Source: Clostridia bacterium (GTDB lineage: Bacteria > Bacillota > Clostridia > TANB77 > CAG-508). Taken from it: 43,668 bases of DNA. The notes below the pieces were generated by a model, which was not told the DNA's origin, did not search any database, and saw only the letters and a list, made by a program, of their open reading frames with translations. The translations under genes were made by a program, and so were the position numbers. Below are positions 14,613 through 22,574 of the stretch, piece by piece. Position 1 is the stretch's first letter. Each line of letters starts with the position of its first letter. The stretch spans positions 1 through 43,668 of the forward strand of contig JAGBJN010000011.1 in assembly GCA_017934475.1 (NCBI GenBank), in the 5' to 3' direction.

Positions 14613-15188
14613 ATGTTTAATGTAGGTGATAAAATAGTATATCCTATGCATGGCGCAGGAACAATAGATGCAATTGAGGAAAAAGATATCTTAGGTGAAA
14701 AACAAGCATACTATATTATAAAGATGCCAGGTGAAGTTAAAGTTATGGTTCCAACTGCGAAAGCAGAAGAAATTGGAGTTAGAAATATAATCAATAAAGA
14801 AAATGCTGGAAAGGTTTTTGAAATATTAGAAGAAAATGAGACAGAAATGTCTAATAACTGGAATAAAAGATATAGAGACAACATGGAAAAAATGAAAAGT
14901 GGAGATATTTACGAAGTAGCAGATGTTGTTAGAAATTTAGCTTTTAAACAAAAAGAAAAAGGACTATCTACAGGAGAAAAGAAAATGCTAAATAATGCAA
15001 AACAAATTTTAGTCAGTGAACTTGTACTTGCAGAACATGCTTCACAAGATGAAGTTGAAAAACTAATTGATAATAAAATAACAATGTCTTTTGAAGAATA
15101 TAAAGCTCCTGAAATAGCAGGAAACGAAATAGGAAAAGATATTGTTAAAAAATTTATTCCATTTGATGGTACAGGAACAGATTTATAG
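14613..15188 (+). CDS. CarD/CdnL-family transcription regulator
   Basis: 191 residues. The N-terminal RNA-polymerase-interacting domain, a Tudor-like fold shared with Mfd, begins FNVGDKIVYPMHGAGTIDAIEEK. The helical C-terminal half (LAFKQKEKGLSTGEKKMLNNAKQILVSEL) is the DNA-binding part of CdnL proteins, which bind the polymerase beta subunit and stabilise open promoter complexes. AGGGAG lies before the ATG. The gene is monocistronic, with its own promoter and terminator, and sits just upstream of dnaG-rpoD. Confidence 0.93.
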   Translation: MFNVGDKIVYPMHGAGTIDAIEEKDILGEKQAYYIIKMPGEVKVMVPTAKAEEIGVRNIINKENAGKVFEILEENETEMSNNWNKRYRDNMEKMKSGDIYEVADVVRNLAFKQKEKGLSTGEKKMLNNAKQILVSELVLAEHASQDEVEKLIDNKITMSFEEYKAPEIAGNEIGKDIVKKFIPFDGTGTDL

Positions 15189-15196
15189 AGTATTTT

Positions 15197-15229
15197 AAGA
15201 ACGACTTGAAGATTTAAGTCGTTCTTTTA
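15197..15229 (+). terminator. Terminator after the CarD-like gene
   Basis: 11-bp stem AAGAACGACTT (15197-15207) with AAGTCGTTCTT (15216-15226), then TTT. Confidence 0.9.
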
Positions 15230-15376
15230 TGTAAAAATATTATTTTACATAATATAAAAGAAGGATTTATGTTCCTTTTGTCGAATAATATAACTATGGA
15301 AAACTTTGAGGCTTAAAAAATTATTTTGTAGTTATATGTCAAAATATGAAAAAATAAGCGAGAAAGGTAAATCAGA

Positions 15377-17209
15377 ATGGTAAGATATAGTGATGAATTA
15401 ATAGATGATATTAAAAGTAAAAATGATATTATAGATATTATTTCACAATATGTAACATTAAAAAGAAGTGGTAGAAATTATTTTGGACTTTGTCCATTCC
15501 ATAACGAGAAATCACCTTCTTTTTCTGTTTCACCAGATAAACAAATTTTTCATTGCTTTGGTTGCAATGTTGGGGGAGATGTATTTAGATTTATAAGTAA
15601 GATTGAAAATACTAGCTTCCCAGAAGCAGTAGAAATGTTAGCAGAAAGAGCAGGAATAGAGGTACCAAGTTATGATAGTGACGGAGATTCAGAAATTGCA
15701 AAATTAAAATCAAAAGTATATGAAATTAATCAGATAGCATCAGAATTTTATCATGAAAACTTATATAAGCCAACAGCTAAAAAGGCACAGGAATATGTCA
15801 AAAAAAGAAAACTTGATAATGCAACATTAAAAAATTTTTTGATAGGATATTCACCATTAAATAATGAATTATATGCAACTCTAAAAGAAAAGGGATTTAC
15901 GGAAAAAGAGATACTTTCATCAAATCTTGTATACAAAACACAAGATGGAAAATTTATAGACAGATTTAGAGGAAGATTAATGTTCCCTATACAAGATGTA
16001 CGAAATAGAGTAATTGCATTTGGTGGGAGAGTTCTTATGGAAGAAGAAGAACGTAAGAAACTTGAAGAAAGTGGAAAGAAAACTCCAAAATATATTAACT
16101 CACAAGAGGGAATAGTTTATAGCAAAGGTAGAAATTTATATGGTCTAAATGTTGCAAAAAAATATGAAAGCAAAATGAAAAAAATTATAATTGTAGAAGG
16201 ATATATGGATGCTATATCATTACATCAAAGAGGGATACACAATGTAGTTGCTTCACTAGGTACTGCACTTACAGAAGGACAAGGACATCTACTTAGAAAT
16301 AACTCTGAACAGGTCATAATTGGTTATGATTCTGATGGAGCAGGACAAGCAGCAACTATGAGAGGATTAGAAATATTACAAAATATGGGATGTGATATTA
16401 GAATTCTTCAAATAGAGGGTGCGAAAGATCCGGATGAGTTTGTTATAAAATATGGACCTGAAAGATTTTTAAAATATGTAGATAATTCAATATCATTAGT
16501 TGAGTTTAAAATTAAAAATTTGAGAGTAAATCTTGATATAGAACAAGCAAATGACAAAATAAAGTTTTTGAAAGAAATAGCAAATGTTCTAACTAAAATA
16601 GACAATGAAATTGAAAAAGAAGTATATATAGAAAAAATTTCATTAGAATATAAAATACCTAAAGAAGCAATTTATGCAGAAATAAGTAAGCTAGAAAATA
16701 AAAATGCTGTTTCAAGCAAGAAAGTTCTGGAAAAGGCAAAACCAAAAATTGAAATAAAAGAAAATACTAAAGAATTGGATGATCAAAAACTAAAAAGGGA
16801 AAAATTAATAATTTATCTTTTAATTAATTATCCCGAAGAAAGCTTTTTTCGAATATCTAATTCAATTTCATATAGTGATATAAAAGATGAAACGAATAAA
16901 AACATTATAAAAAAATTGTATGAAGAATTGGAAAAAGGAAATAGTAATATTAATCACATTTTAAATTGTTTTCAAGATGACGAAAACATTATGAATGAAA
17001 TATCATGGATAATGGCTTACGATTTTGAAATAACAGAAGTTAGCAAATGTATTGATGATATTATAAATACATACAAAAGAGATAGACTTATTTCAGAAAG
17101 AAATGAAATAATTAAAAGTCTAGAAAACGAGAGTTTAAGTACAGAAGAAAGAGAAAACTTAGAAATAGGCTTAAATGAAATAATTATGAGACTTGCAAAA
17201 ATAAAGTAG
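15377..17209 (+). CDS. dnaG: DNA primase
   Basis: 610 residues, normal length. The zinc-binding domain has C39, H42, C60 and C63 (LCPFH ... HCFGC). The RNA-polymerase core follows, with a TOPRIM fold from about residue 270: E in IIIVEGYMDAISL and the acidic DSD motif in IGYDSDGAGQAA. The C-terminal ~170 residues form the poorly conserved DnaB-interacting region, rich in Lys and Glu. The enzyme makes RNA primers at the replication fork. The ribosome site is weak (AGAAAGGT). rpoD begins 12 nt after the stop, the core of the macromolecular-synthesis operon; rpsU is not present here. Confidence 0.97.
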   Translation: MVRYSDELIDDIKSKNDIIDIISQYVTLKRSGRNYFGLCPFHNEKSPSFSVSPDKQIFHCFGCNVGGDVFRFISKIENTSFPEAVEMLAERAGIEVPSYDSDGDSEIAKLKSKVYEINQIASEFYHENLYKPTAKKAQEYVKKRKLDNATLKNFLIGYSPLNNELYATLKEKGFTEKEILSSNLVYKTQDGKFIDRFRGRLMFPIQDVRNRVIAFGGRVLMEEEERKKLEESGKKTPKYINSQEGIVYSKGRNLYGLNVAKKYESKMKKIIIVEGYMDAISLHQRGIHNVVASLGTALTEGQGHLLRNNSEQVIIGYDSDGAGQAATMRGLEILQNMGCDIRILQIEGAKDPDEFVIKYGPERFLKYVDNSISLVEFKIKNLRVNLDIEQANDKIKFLKEIANVLTKIDNEIEKEVYIEKISLEYKIPKEAIYAEISKLENKNAVSSKKVLEKAKPKIEIKENTKELDDQKLKREKLIIYLLINYPEESFFRISNSISYSDIKDETNKNIIKKLYEELEKGNSNINHILNCFQDDENIMNEISWIMAYDFEITEVSKCIDDIINTYKRDRLISERNEIIKSLENESLSTEERENLEIGLNEIIMRLAKIK

Positions 17210-17221
17210 GGGGGAATATCA

Positions 17222-18673
17222 GTGAAAAAAACTGAAAAATCAAAGAAAATAGAAGAAGTTAAGAAAACTAAAACATCAAAAAAAGTAGAAGAAAAAGTTG
17301 AAAAAGAAACAAAAACAAAAGCTACTAAAAAAGCAGATAATAAGAAAAAAGAAGAAGTGAAAAAAGAAACTCCTAAGAAAAAAGAAGCAAAAAAAGAAGA
17401 TGCTAAAGTAGAAAAAGTAAAAAAAGAAAAAGTAGATAAAACTCTAAAAGCAGAAAAAAAGGTAGAAGAAAAATTTGAAAAAGAGACTAAGAAACCTTCA
17501 AAAAAAGCTAAAATAGAGGAAAAAGCAAGTGAAGAAGAAACAACTAAGAAAAAAGAAGTAAAAGAGAAGGTAGAAGAAAAGACAGAAGAAACTGTAGAAA
17601 ATAAAGATAAAGTAAAGGCAATTATAGAAAAAGCAAAGACTAATGGAAAAATTACTTATGGAGAACTTGCAAGTGAATTAGATGAAGAAAATCCAGAGCA
17701 AATAGATAAAGTATTTGATGCTTTTGAAGAGTTAGGAGTAGATTTACTAAAAGATGACTTTGATGAACCAAATATCGAAGATCTAGAAGAAATGGAAGAA
17801 ATCAAGGTTGAAGATATTGATTTAAATGCAACAATGGATGGAGTAAATATTGATGATCCAGTTCGTATGTATTTAAGAGAGATAGGAAAAATACCTCTTC
17901 TAACATATGATGAAGAATTAGATTTAGCTCAAAGAGTACTAGATGGAGATGAAGAAGCAAAGCAAAAACTTGCTGAATCAAACTTAAGATTAGTTGTTAG
18001 TATTGCTAAAAAGTATGTAGGTAGGGGAATGTTATTCTTAGATTTAATTCAAGAAGGTAATATGGGACTAATCAAAGCAGTAGAAAAATTTGATTATACA
18101 AAAGGATTTAAATTTAGTACTTATGCTACATGGTGGATTAGACAAGCAATTACAAGAGCAATTGCTGATCAAGCAAGAACAATTCGTATACCAGTTCACA
18201 TGGTTGAAACAATAAACAAATTAATTCGTACTTCAAGACATTTACTTCAACAGTTAGGTAGAGAGCCAAGCCCAGAAGAGATAGCAGAAGAAATGGAAAT
18301 ACCAGTTGAAAAAGTAATGGAAATACAAAAAATAGCACAGGATCCAGTATCACTAGAAACCCCAATTGGAGAAGAAGATGATAGCCATTTAGGTGATTTC
18401 ATTCAAGATGATGATAGCCCAGCACCACAAGATTCAGCAGCATATACACTTCTTAAGGAACAATTAGAAGAAGTAATGGAAACATTAACTCCAAGAGAAG
18501 CAAAAGTATTAAAATTAAGATTTGGTTTAGAAGATGGAAAAGCAAGAACTCTTGAAGAAGTTGGTAAGGAATTCATGGTAACTCGTGAAAGAATTCGTCA
18601 AATAGAAGCAAAAGCACTTAGAAAATTAAGACACCCATCTCGCTCTAAAAAATTGAAAGATTATATGAACTAA
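17222..18673 (+). CDS. rpoD: Primary sigma factor RpoD/SigA with Lys/Glu-rich N-terminal extension
   Basis: 483 residues starting with GTG after GGGGGG. Residues 1-~125 are a very biased Lys/Glu/Thr repeat-like extension. Sigma region 1.1 follows at about 130-190, region 1.2 from [18 protein letters not shown] (about 212), region 2 ([36 protein letters not shown]), region 3 and region 4 ([35 protein letters not shown]). This is the housekeeping sigma that reads the TTGACA/TATAAT promoters listed here. SigA of Firmicutes is usually 370-400 residues, so the first ~100 residues are an addition. Co-transcribed with dnaG. Confidence 0.97.
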   Translation: MKKTEKSKKIEEVKKTKTSKKVEEKVEKETKTKATKKADNKKKEEVKKETPKKKEAKKEDAKVEKVKKEKVDKTLKAEKKVEEKFEKETKKPSKKAKIEEKASEEETTKKKEVKEKVEEKTEETVENKDKVKAIIEKAKTNGKITYGELASELDEENPEQIDKVFDAFEELGVDLLKDDFDEPNIEDLEEMEEIKVEDIDLNATMDGVNIDDPVRMYLREIGKIPLLTYDEELDLAQRVLDGDEEAKQKLAESNLRLVVSIAKKYVGRGMLFLDLIQEGNMGLIKAVEKFDYTKGFKFSTYATWWIRQAITRAIADQARTIRIPVHMVETINKLIRTSRHLLQQLGREPSPEEIAEEMEIPVEKVMEIQKIAQDPVSLETPIGEEDDSHLGDFIQDDDSPAPQDSAAYTLLKEQLEEVMETLTPREAKVLKLRFGLEDGKARTLEEVGKEFMVTRERIRQIEAKALRKLRHPSRSKKLKDYMN

Positions 18674-18700
18674 AAAAGAAGATTGAAAAATCTTCTTTTT
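18673..18700 (+). terminator. Terminator after dnaG-rpoD
   Basis: 12-bp stem (18673-18684 with 18689-18700), loop GAAA, T-tract at the 3' arm. Confidence 0.92.
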
Positions 18701-18725
18701 ATATTGCATATAATTTACTAATTAC

Positions 18726-18754
18726 TTGAAAAAAACGATAAAATGTTATATAAT
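18726..18754 (+). promoter_or_regulatory. Promoter of the epimerase gene
   Basis: TTGAAA, 17 nt, TATAAT. Confidence 0.78.
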
Positions 18755-18810
18755 ATCGCAAATTAAATTGGTTCTTTTATTAATAATTATTAAAAAAGGA
18801 GGATACAATA

Positions 18811-19710
18811 ATGAAGATTTTAGTTATTGGAGGCAGTCTTTTCTTAGGACGGGTATTTACAATTGTAGCATGCAAAGAGCATGAACTGACATTAGTAAAC
18901 AGAGGACAGTTTTCTATGGCACAGTTTGGAGTAAGAGAATTTGTTGCAGACAGATATGACTTAGAAGCAATAAAGAATCTTCCTGAAGAAGAATTCGATA
19001 TAGTTGTGGATTTTTGTGCATACAACAAACATGATATTGAGTCTTTTGTTAGTTCCTTTAAAGGAAACATTAAAAAGTACATATATATAAGTACTAGTGA
19101 TGTGTATAAAAGAGGAATTGAAGGCAAAAAGAAAGAAGATACACCTTTAGAGGAAAGAGTATTTGCAGGAGAGACAGGTGCATATATTGCTGGAAAAATT
19201 ATGCTTGAGAAGGAAATAGTGGATGTATGTAACAACAAAGGGATGAAATATGGTGTTATTAGACCTACTATTATATATGGACCTTACAACTATGCACAAA
19301 AAGAATCTGAATATGTAAGGAGAATTTTGAATGGAGAATATATTCCTGTACCATTTGATTCAAAAAGCAAGTTTCAAATGGTTTATGTGAAAGATGTTGC
19401 AAATGCTATTTTAGAAACAGCCAAAAGGGAGGAAAATACAGTTTATAATGTATGCCCTGGTGAAATTGCATATGCGGATTTCTTGGAAACTTTGATAAAA
19501 GTGGCAGAGGAGTATGAAATTAACTTCAAAACGATGAAGTCTAAAACGATACTTGAAAGAAATGAACTTGCACCTTTTCCTCTTTTAGAAGAAGAAACAG
19601 AAATCTATGATGGCAGTAAGATTGTGGAAGAATGTGATTTTACATACACTTCACTTGAAGAGGGAATGAGAAAGACATTTAATGCATTTAAAAACGTGTA
19701 TTCTGGATAA
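18811..19710 (+). CDS. NAD-dependent epimerase/dehydratase-family protein (extended SDR)
   Basis: 299 residues with the Rossmann signature GGSLFLGR at 7-14, the STSDVY strand (94-99) and the catalytic Y125-x3-K129 (YIAGK). IRPTIIYGPYNY and the C-terminal substrate half are typical of sugar-nucleotide epimerases and of the plastid CSP41/isoflavone-reductase-like branch that shares the GGSLFLGR start. The exact substrate cannot be read. It is a single-gene unit with its own promoter and a terminator shared with the convergent ribbon-helix-helix gene. GC is somewhat higher and codon choice less extreme than in dnaG-rpoD beside it, suggesting later arrival. Confidence 0.85.
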   Translation: MKILVIGGSLFLGRVFTIVACKEHELTLVNRGQFSMAQFGVREFVADRYDLEAIKNLPEEEFDIVVDFCAYNKHDIESFVSSFKGNIKKYIYISTSDVYKRGIEGKKKEDTPLEERVFAGETGAYIAGKIMLEKEIVDVCNNKGMKYGVIRPTIIYGPYNYAQKESEYVRRILNGEYIPVPFDSKSKFQMVYVKDVANAILETAKREENTVYNVCPGEIAYADFLETLIKVAEEYEINFKTMKSKTILERNELAPFPLLEEETEIYDGSKIVEECDFTYTSLEEGMRKTFNAFKNVYSG

Positions 19711-19715
19711 AAAAA

Positions 19716-19758
19716 AAGAAGATGTTATAGTATTATTTATGAACTATAGCATCTTCTT
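19716..19758. terminator. Bidirectional terminator epimerase / RHH gene
   Basis: 16-bp stem with one G-U pair (19716-19731 with 19743-19758), A-tract and T-tract on opposite sides. The RHH stop codon is in the loop. Confidence 0.88.
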
Positions 19759-19921
19759 CTTTTAATTCATTTATTGCGTTTCTCGTAGCCTCAATTACAA
19801 ATGCACTAAAAGTTGAATTTTTACCTCTAATAGCATTTTCAACTTCTTCTATTAAATCATTTGGAAATCTAACAGTTCTCTGAGTTGTAGGTGGGATAAT
19901 TGGAATTTTAAAGTTACTCAT
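19733..19921 (-). CDS. Ribbon-helix-helix DNA-binding protein, 62 residues
   Basis: A Pro-rich N-terminus (IPIIPPTTQ) leads into RTVRFPNDLIEEVENAIRG, a beta strand plus helix A, and STFSAFVIEATRNAINEL, helix B. This is the Arc/CopG/MetJ fold, which binds DNA as a dimer of strands. AAGGAGG is 7 nt before the ATG. No toxin gene is adjacent, so it is not an obvious antitoxin. A large inverted repeat 55 bp upstream (19976-20023), lying between this gene and the divergent gene at 20110, is a plausible autoregulatory operator. Confidence 0.82.
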   Translation of the reverse strand: MSNFKIPIIPPTTQRTVRFPNDLIEEVENAIRGKNSTFSAFVIEATRNAINELKEEDAIVHK

Positions 19922-19975
19922 AAGAGACCTCCTTAAATTTAATTTAATTCAATTTTATAATAAAAAAGGTAATAC

Positions 19976-20023
19976 GTATGTAATTTATTTGTGTTACAAA
20001 AGTAAGACAAATGTAATACATAC
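19976..20023. repeat. 22-bp imperfect inverted repeat, candidate operator
   Basis: Arms 19976-19997 and 20002-20023 match at 18 of 22 positions around a central AAAA, and the arms contain repeated GTATGTA and TTTGT words. It lies in the divergent spacer between the RHH gene and the OB-fold gene. Confidence 0.75.
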
Positions 20024-20067
20024 AAATTAAACTATATTTTGTATTATATAAGTATATAAAAGTAAAA

Positions 20068-20086
20068 TTTGTCAAAATTTGACAAA
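20068..20086. promoter_or_regulatory. Palindrome in the leader of the OB-fold gene
   Basis: TTTGTCAAA-A-TTTGACAAA, a perfect 9-bp inverted repeat ending 13 nt before the ribosome site. It could be a repressor site or a small leader hairpin. Confidence 0.6.
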
Positions 20087-20109
20087 AATAAAAATAAAGG
20101 AGGAATAAT

Positions 20110-20742
20110 ATGGGAATAGCATCATTAGTATTAGGAATTATATCTATGATAACTGGATTCGTACCATTTTGTGGTTCTATTGCTTTTTTACCTGCATTAA
20201 TAGGTTTAATCTTAGGAATTATAGATATCGTAAAGAAAAGCAAATCAAATGAAAAGAAAGGACTTGCAATTGCTGGAACAGTAATGTGCGCAGTTGCAAT
20301 ATTAGTTATTTTCTTCTGGGTATTTGTAGCAGCAGCAGGAAGTGGAGCAAACAATACAAATACAATAACAACATCAGAGTTAGTTTCACAAACAGAACAA
20401 GAAACCACTCCTTCTTCTAATCAAGCTGATTATATTGAAGTAGATTATGAAACTCTTTATCAAGAATATCAAGACAATCCAATTGCAGCAGATGCGAAAT
20501 ACAAAGGTAAGAAATTACAATTAACAGGAGATGTAAGTGATATTGATAGAGAAATTGCGGGGAATACTTACATTAATTTTGAAGTAGGATTTTTACAAAA
20601 TGTAAGATTAACATTTAAAAAATCAGAAGAAAGTAAAGTAGCTCAATTATCAAAAGGACAAACAGTTACAGTTAGAGGAATATGTAAAGGAACATTGATA
20701 TCTACGACAGTTTCACTAACAGATTGTGAATTAGTAAACTAA
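20110..20742 (+). CDS. Membrane protein with extracellular OB-fold (tRNA_anti-like) domain
   Basis: 210 residues. The N-terminal ~80 residues are a DUF4190-like pair of membrane helices (ASLVLGIISMITGFVPFC...GLILGIIDIV, then AIAGTVMCAVAILVIFFWVF). A Thr/Ser-rich linker leads to an OB-fold domain with the tRNA_anti-like pattern: Y.dNpiAAdakYKGKkLqltGdVsdIdr, then LSKGQTVTVRGICKGT and a closing TDCELV. In that family the domain lies outside the cell and its ligand is unknown. AAAGGAGGAATAAT precedes the ATG. Monocistronic, with a palindrome in its leader. Confidence 0.85.
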   Translation: MGIASLVLGIISMITGFVPFCGSIAFLPALIGLILGIIDIVKKSKSNEKKGLAIAGTVMCAVAILVIFFWVFVAAAGSGANNTNTITTSELVSQTEQETTPSSNQADYIEVDYETLYQEYQDNPIAADAKYKGKKLQLTGDVSDIDREIAGNTYINFEVGFLQNVRLTFKKSEESKVAQLSKGQTVTVRGICKGTLISTTVSLTDCELVN

Positions 20743-20763
20743 ATAAAACATAAAAAAACAAAG

Positions 20764-20794
20764 TATTTAGAGAAAACTCTAAATATTTTTTTTT
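20764..20794 (+). terminator. Terminator after the OB-fold gene
   Basis: 9-bp stem TATTTAGAG/CTCTAAATA, loop AAAA, then a run of T. Confidence 0.9.
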
Positions 20795-20801
20795 CAAAGC
20801 A

Positions 20802-20830
20802 TTGACAATAAAGTAATTTAAATATATAAT
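20802..20830 (+). promoter_or_regulatory. Perfect SigA promoter of the LPD3-like gene
   Basis: TTGACA, exactly 17 nt, TATAAT. A consensus promoter normally held off by the overlapping SOS box. Confidence 0.88.
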
Positions 20831-20832
20831 AC

Positions 20833-20844
20833 GAACATAAGTTC
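20833..20844 (+). promoter_or_regulatory. LexA (SOS) box
   Basis: GAACATAAGTTC, preceded by C: fits the Firmicute LexA/DinR consensus CGAAC-N4-GTTYC except at its last base. It starts 3 nt after the -10 hexamer and covers the transcription start. Confidence 0.8.
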
Positions 20845-20922
20845 ACAAGTAAAAACATATGTAGTAAAAAATATTATAATAAATGTAATAAGGACTAAAT
20901 CTGCAAAAAGGAGATGGTTCTT
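20845..20922 (+). promoter_or_regulatory. Structured leader, copy A (shared with 29160-29236)
   Basis: From the end of the -10 to the ATG this 92-nt region aligns with 29146-29236 at about three quarters of positions by hand. AAGGACT (20890-20896) can pair with GGTTCTT directly before the ATG (20916-20922), enclosing the Shine-Dalgarno sequence. The 5' AGTTC (20840-20844) can pair with the same GGACT instead. Confidence 0.6.
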
Positions 20923-21429
20923 ATGAAAAAAGAAATAACTACAAATGAAAAAAAATCAAAAATTATTTATAATAAGGATGGAACATTTAGTAGAGTAAAA
21001 ATAAATAAAAATATATTTAGTAATAAAAACGAGAGTATACAAAAGAATGTAAATAAAATAATAAAAAAATATATTGGAGAGTATGCATATATAATAGAAA
21101 GTGGGCAGAAAATATATTTTGATAAGAATTTAGTTGGCGAATATACTTATTCAAATACGACAAAGAACTTACCTGTTTCCTATAAATTAGCAAAGGGAAG
21201 AGCTGCAATCATATTTAAAGAAATAATAAATAATGCTAAAGGAAGAATATGGGAACCAAATAAAAAAGAAAAGCATAAAATCGATGCTTATTATGGTTTT
21301 TATAGGTATGTTACTAGATTTTCATTTGAGTATAACGGATTTGAACAAATTTATGAGGGAACAATACTTATACGAAATGATAAAAATGGTAAAAAATATT
21401 TATATGATGTTTTAAACATAAAAAAATAG
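20923..21429 (+). CDS. Orphan LPD3-like accessory protein, probably SOS-regulated
   Basis: 168 residues, basic and soluble. The ATG at 20923 is used; the ATG three codons earlier overlaps the ribosome site AAGGAG. The C-terminal ~100 residues (GEYTYSNTTKNLPVSYKLAKGRAAII, NAKGRIWEPN, GFYRYVTRFSFEYNGF.QIYEGTILIRND, YLYDVLNIKK) look like the LPD3/BECR-type domains found in large polyvalent phage and conjugative-element proteins, here as a stand-alone gene. That assignment is from memory of the pattern and is tentative. The promoter carries a clear LexA box and the leader is shared with the RhuM-Fic gene, which suggests damage-induced expression and a mobile-element origin. Confidence 0.7.
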   Translation: MKKEITTNEKKSKIIYNKDGTFSRVKINKNIFSNKNESIQKNVNKIIKKYIGEYAYIIESGQKIYFDKNLVGEYTYSNTTKNLPVSYKLAKGRAAIIFKEIINNAKGRIWEPNKKEKHKIDAYYGFYRYVTRFSFEYNGFEQIYEGTILIRNDKNGKKYLYDVLNIKK

Positions 21430-21588
21430 GAAGTAATTTGCTTCTCGTAGTTTCCAACTCAAGAAAGAGTTCAACTATATTTAGAAGTTCAAATTCCTTA
21501 CCTATTAATAGTATACATTGTTAATATAATAAAGTCAATACTACTACTATAATTGTATGCATAGATTAATAGATTATACATAAAAAAA
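21430..21588. other. Intergenic stretch without recognised gene
   Basis: Between the LPD3-like gene and the tRNA terminator. It holds a short AACTC...GAGTT inverted repeat near 21462-21477 and AT-rich sequence; no reading frame with a ribosome site and no further RNA gene seen. Confidence 0.5.
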
Positions 21589-21610
21589 AGAGTATTTTGA
21601 AAAATACTCT
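21589..21610 (-). terminator. Terminator after tRNA-Met
   Basis: 10-bp stem AGAGTATTTT/AAAATACTCT, loop GA, followed on the minus strand by a run of eight T. Confidence 0.92.
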
Positions 21611-21615
21611 CTTTT

Positions 21616-21692
21616 TGGTAGCGACGGTGGGATTCGAACCTACGACCTGCCGGGTATGAACCGGATGCTCTAGCCAACTGAGCTACATCGCC
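21616..21692 (-). tRNA. tRNA-Met (CAT), elongator type
   Basis: 77 nt with CCA encoded. The 5' GGCGATG pairs with CGTCGCT (one G-U at the first pair, one inside). The D arm is GCTCAGTTGGCTAGAGC, the anticodon loop TTCATAC has stem CCGGG-compatible arms, and the T loop is GGTTCGAATCC. The anticodon CAT gives Met. A tRNA-Ile2, whose C34 becomes lysidine, also has CAT and cannot be fully excluded, but the arms look like elongator Met. The 5' G-U and the three-G D loop argue against initiator tRNA. Confidence 0.93.
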
Positions 21693-21788
21693 ATATTTAT
21701 ATAAGACAAGTATTATTATAGCCTCATTTTAGCAATTTGTCAATAAAAAAGAACAAATTTTGTAAATTTGTTCTTTTAATATTTATAA

Positions 21789-22181
21789 TTAATGTTCTAA
21801 ATCATCATGATCTTGTTGATTTTCAATTGAAGCATCTAGACCAGAATAGGAATTGATCAATGAATCTAGATTTTGTTCTTTTTCTTTTAATGTATTTTCT
21901 TTTTGATTTGTATTTAAACTTCTTTGATTATGTACGTTAGATGAATTAGTTTTTATATTTTCAAATTCACCAGATGCAATATCTTTTTGACTTTTTGCTA
22001 ATTCTATTGCAGTTTTAGCTGTATATTCATTAGCTTCATATATCAATGTTTCTAGGTCTTTATCTTCAAATTTTTCATCACCAAAAATAGAAGAAAAATT
22101 TTTAAGAAATTCACCTAAGTCTTTAAAATCGTTCTTCAAACTATCCTTTATTGAATTAGTTCTTTCAACTGTTTTACTCAT
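21789..22181 (-). CDS. Hypothetical soluble helical protein, 130 residues
   Basis: Starts MSKTVERTNSIKDSLKNDFK. The N-terminal ~85 residues are helix-forming and amphipathic (DLGEFLKNFSSIFGDEKFEDKDLETLIYEANEY), and the C-terminal third is a polar Asn/Gln/Glu tail likely to be disordered. No family recognised. The only good ribosome site, AGGAGG at 22216-22211, is 29 nt from the ATG, but a perfect 7-bp hairpin (22190-22207) fills the gap and brings the site to an effective spacing of about 11 nt. In-frame TTG at 22190 lies inside the hairpin and follows a stop codon. It is the last of three same-strand genes after ylbJ. Confidence 0.68.
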   Translation of the reverse strand: MSKTVERTNSIKDSLKNDFKDLGEFLKNFSSIFGDEKFEDKDLETLIYEANEYTAKTAIELAKSQKDIASGEFENIKTNSSNVHNQRSLNTNQKENTLKEKEQNLDSLINSYSGLDASIENQQDHDDLEH

Positions 22182-22189
22182 AGTAATCA

Positions 22190-22216
22190 ATTAGTTTAAT
22201 AACTAATCTTCCTCCT
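22190..22216 (-). promoter_or_regulatory. Hairpin-folded spacer between ribosome site and start codon
   Basis: Minus strand: AGGAGG, AAG, stem ATTAGTT, loop ATTA, stem AACTAAT, then 8 nt to the ATG. It decides the start of the 130-residue gene. Confidence 0.6.
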
Positions 22217-22289
22217 AACATAATCAAATTATAACCTAATATAATACTACCACAAATACTATAAAAAATCAAGTGTTTGGAAAAAATAT

Positions 22290-22514
22290 TTAAGTGCGCA
22301 AATCTTTACCATTTAATTTATCATATTCTTTACATTTAATTTTATATTCCATTGCCTGGGTTAAATATCTATAATACATATAGCCTTGTTCATATTGATA
22401 CATTGGATCAAATGCATTATCAGCAAGATTTGGGTCAAAAGTTTCAAATGGAGTAAATGGGGGATAACCATAAAAATTATTATTATATCCATTGTAATTT
22501 GGATTCTTTTCCAT
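22290..22514 (-). CDS. Small Tyr/Asn-rich protein, 74 residues
   Basis: The N-terminus is a Tyr/Asn/Pro-rich low-complexity stretch (NYNGYNNNFYGYPPFTPFETFDP) followed by a helix with repeated aromatic residues (YEQGYMYYRYLTQAMEYKIKCKEYDKL). AGAAGTG precedes the ATG by about 6 nt. No family recognised. The composition resembles small spore-coat and exosporium proteins of Clostridia, and the gene follows ylbJ on the same strand; a coat role is only a guess from those two facts. Confidence 0.7.
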   Translation of the reverse strand: MEKNPNYNGYNNNFYGYPPFTPFETFDPNLADNAFDPMYQYEQGYMYYRYLTQAMEYKIKCKEYDKLNGKDLRT

Positions 22515-22574
22515 AAAATCACTTCTTTCATTTATTTTTTAATTAAATATATGATAAAATAAATTATTTATTCT

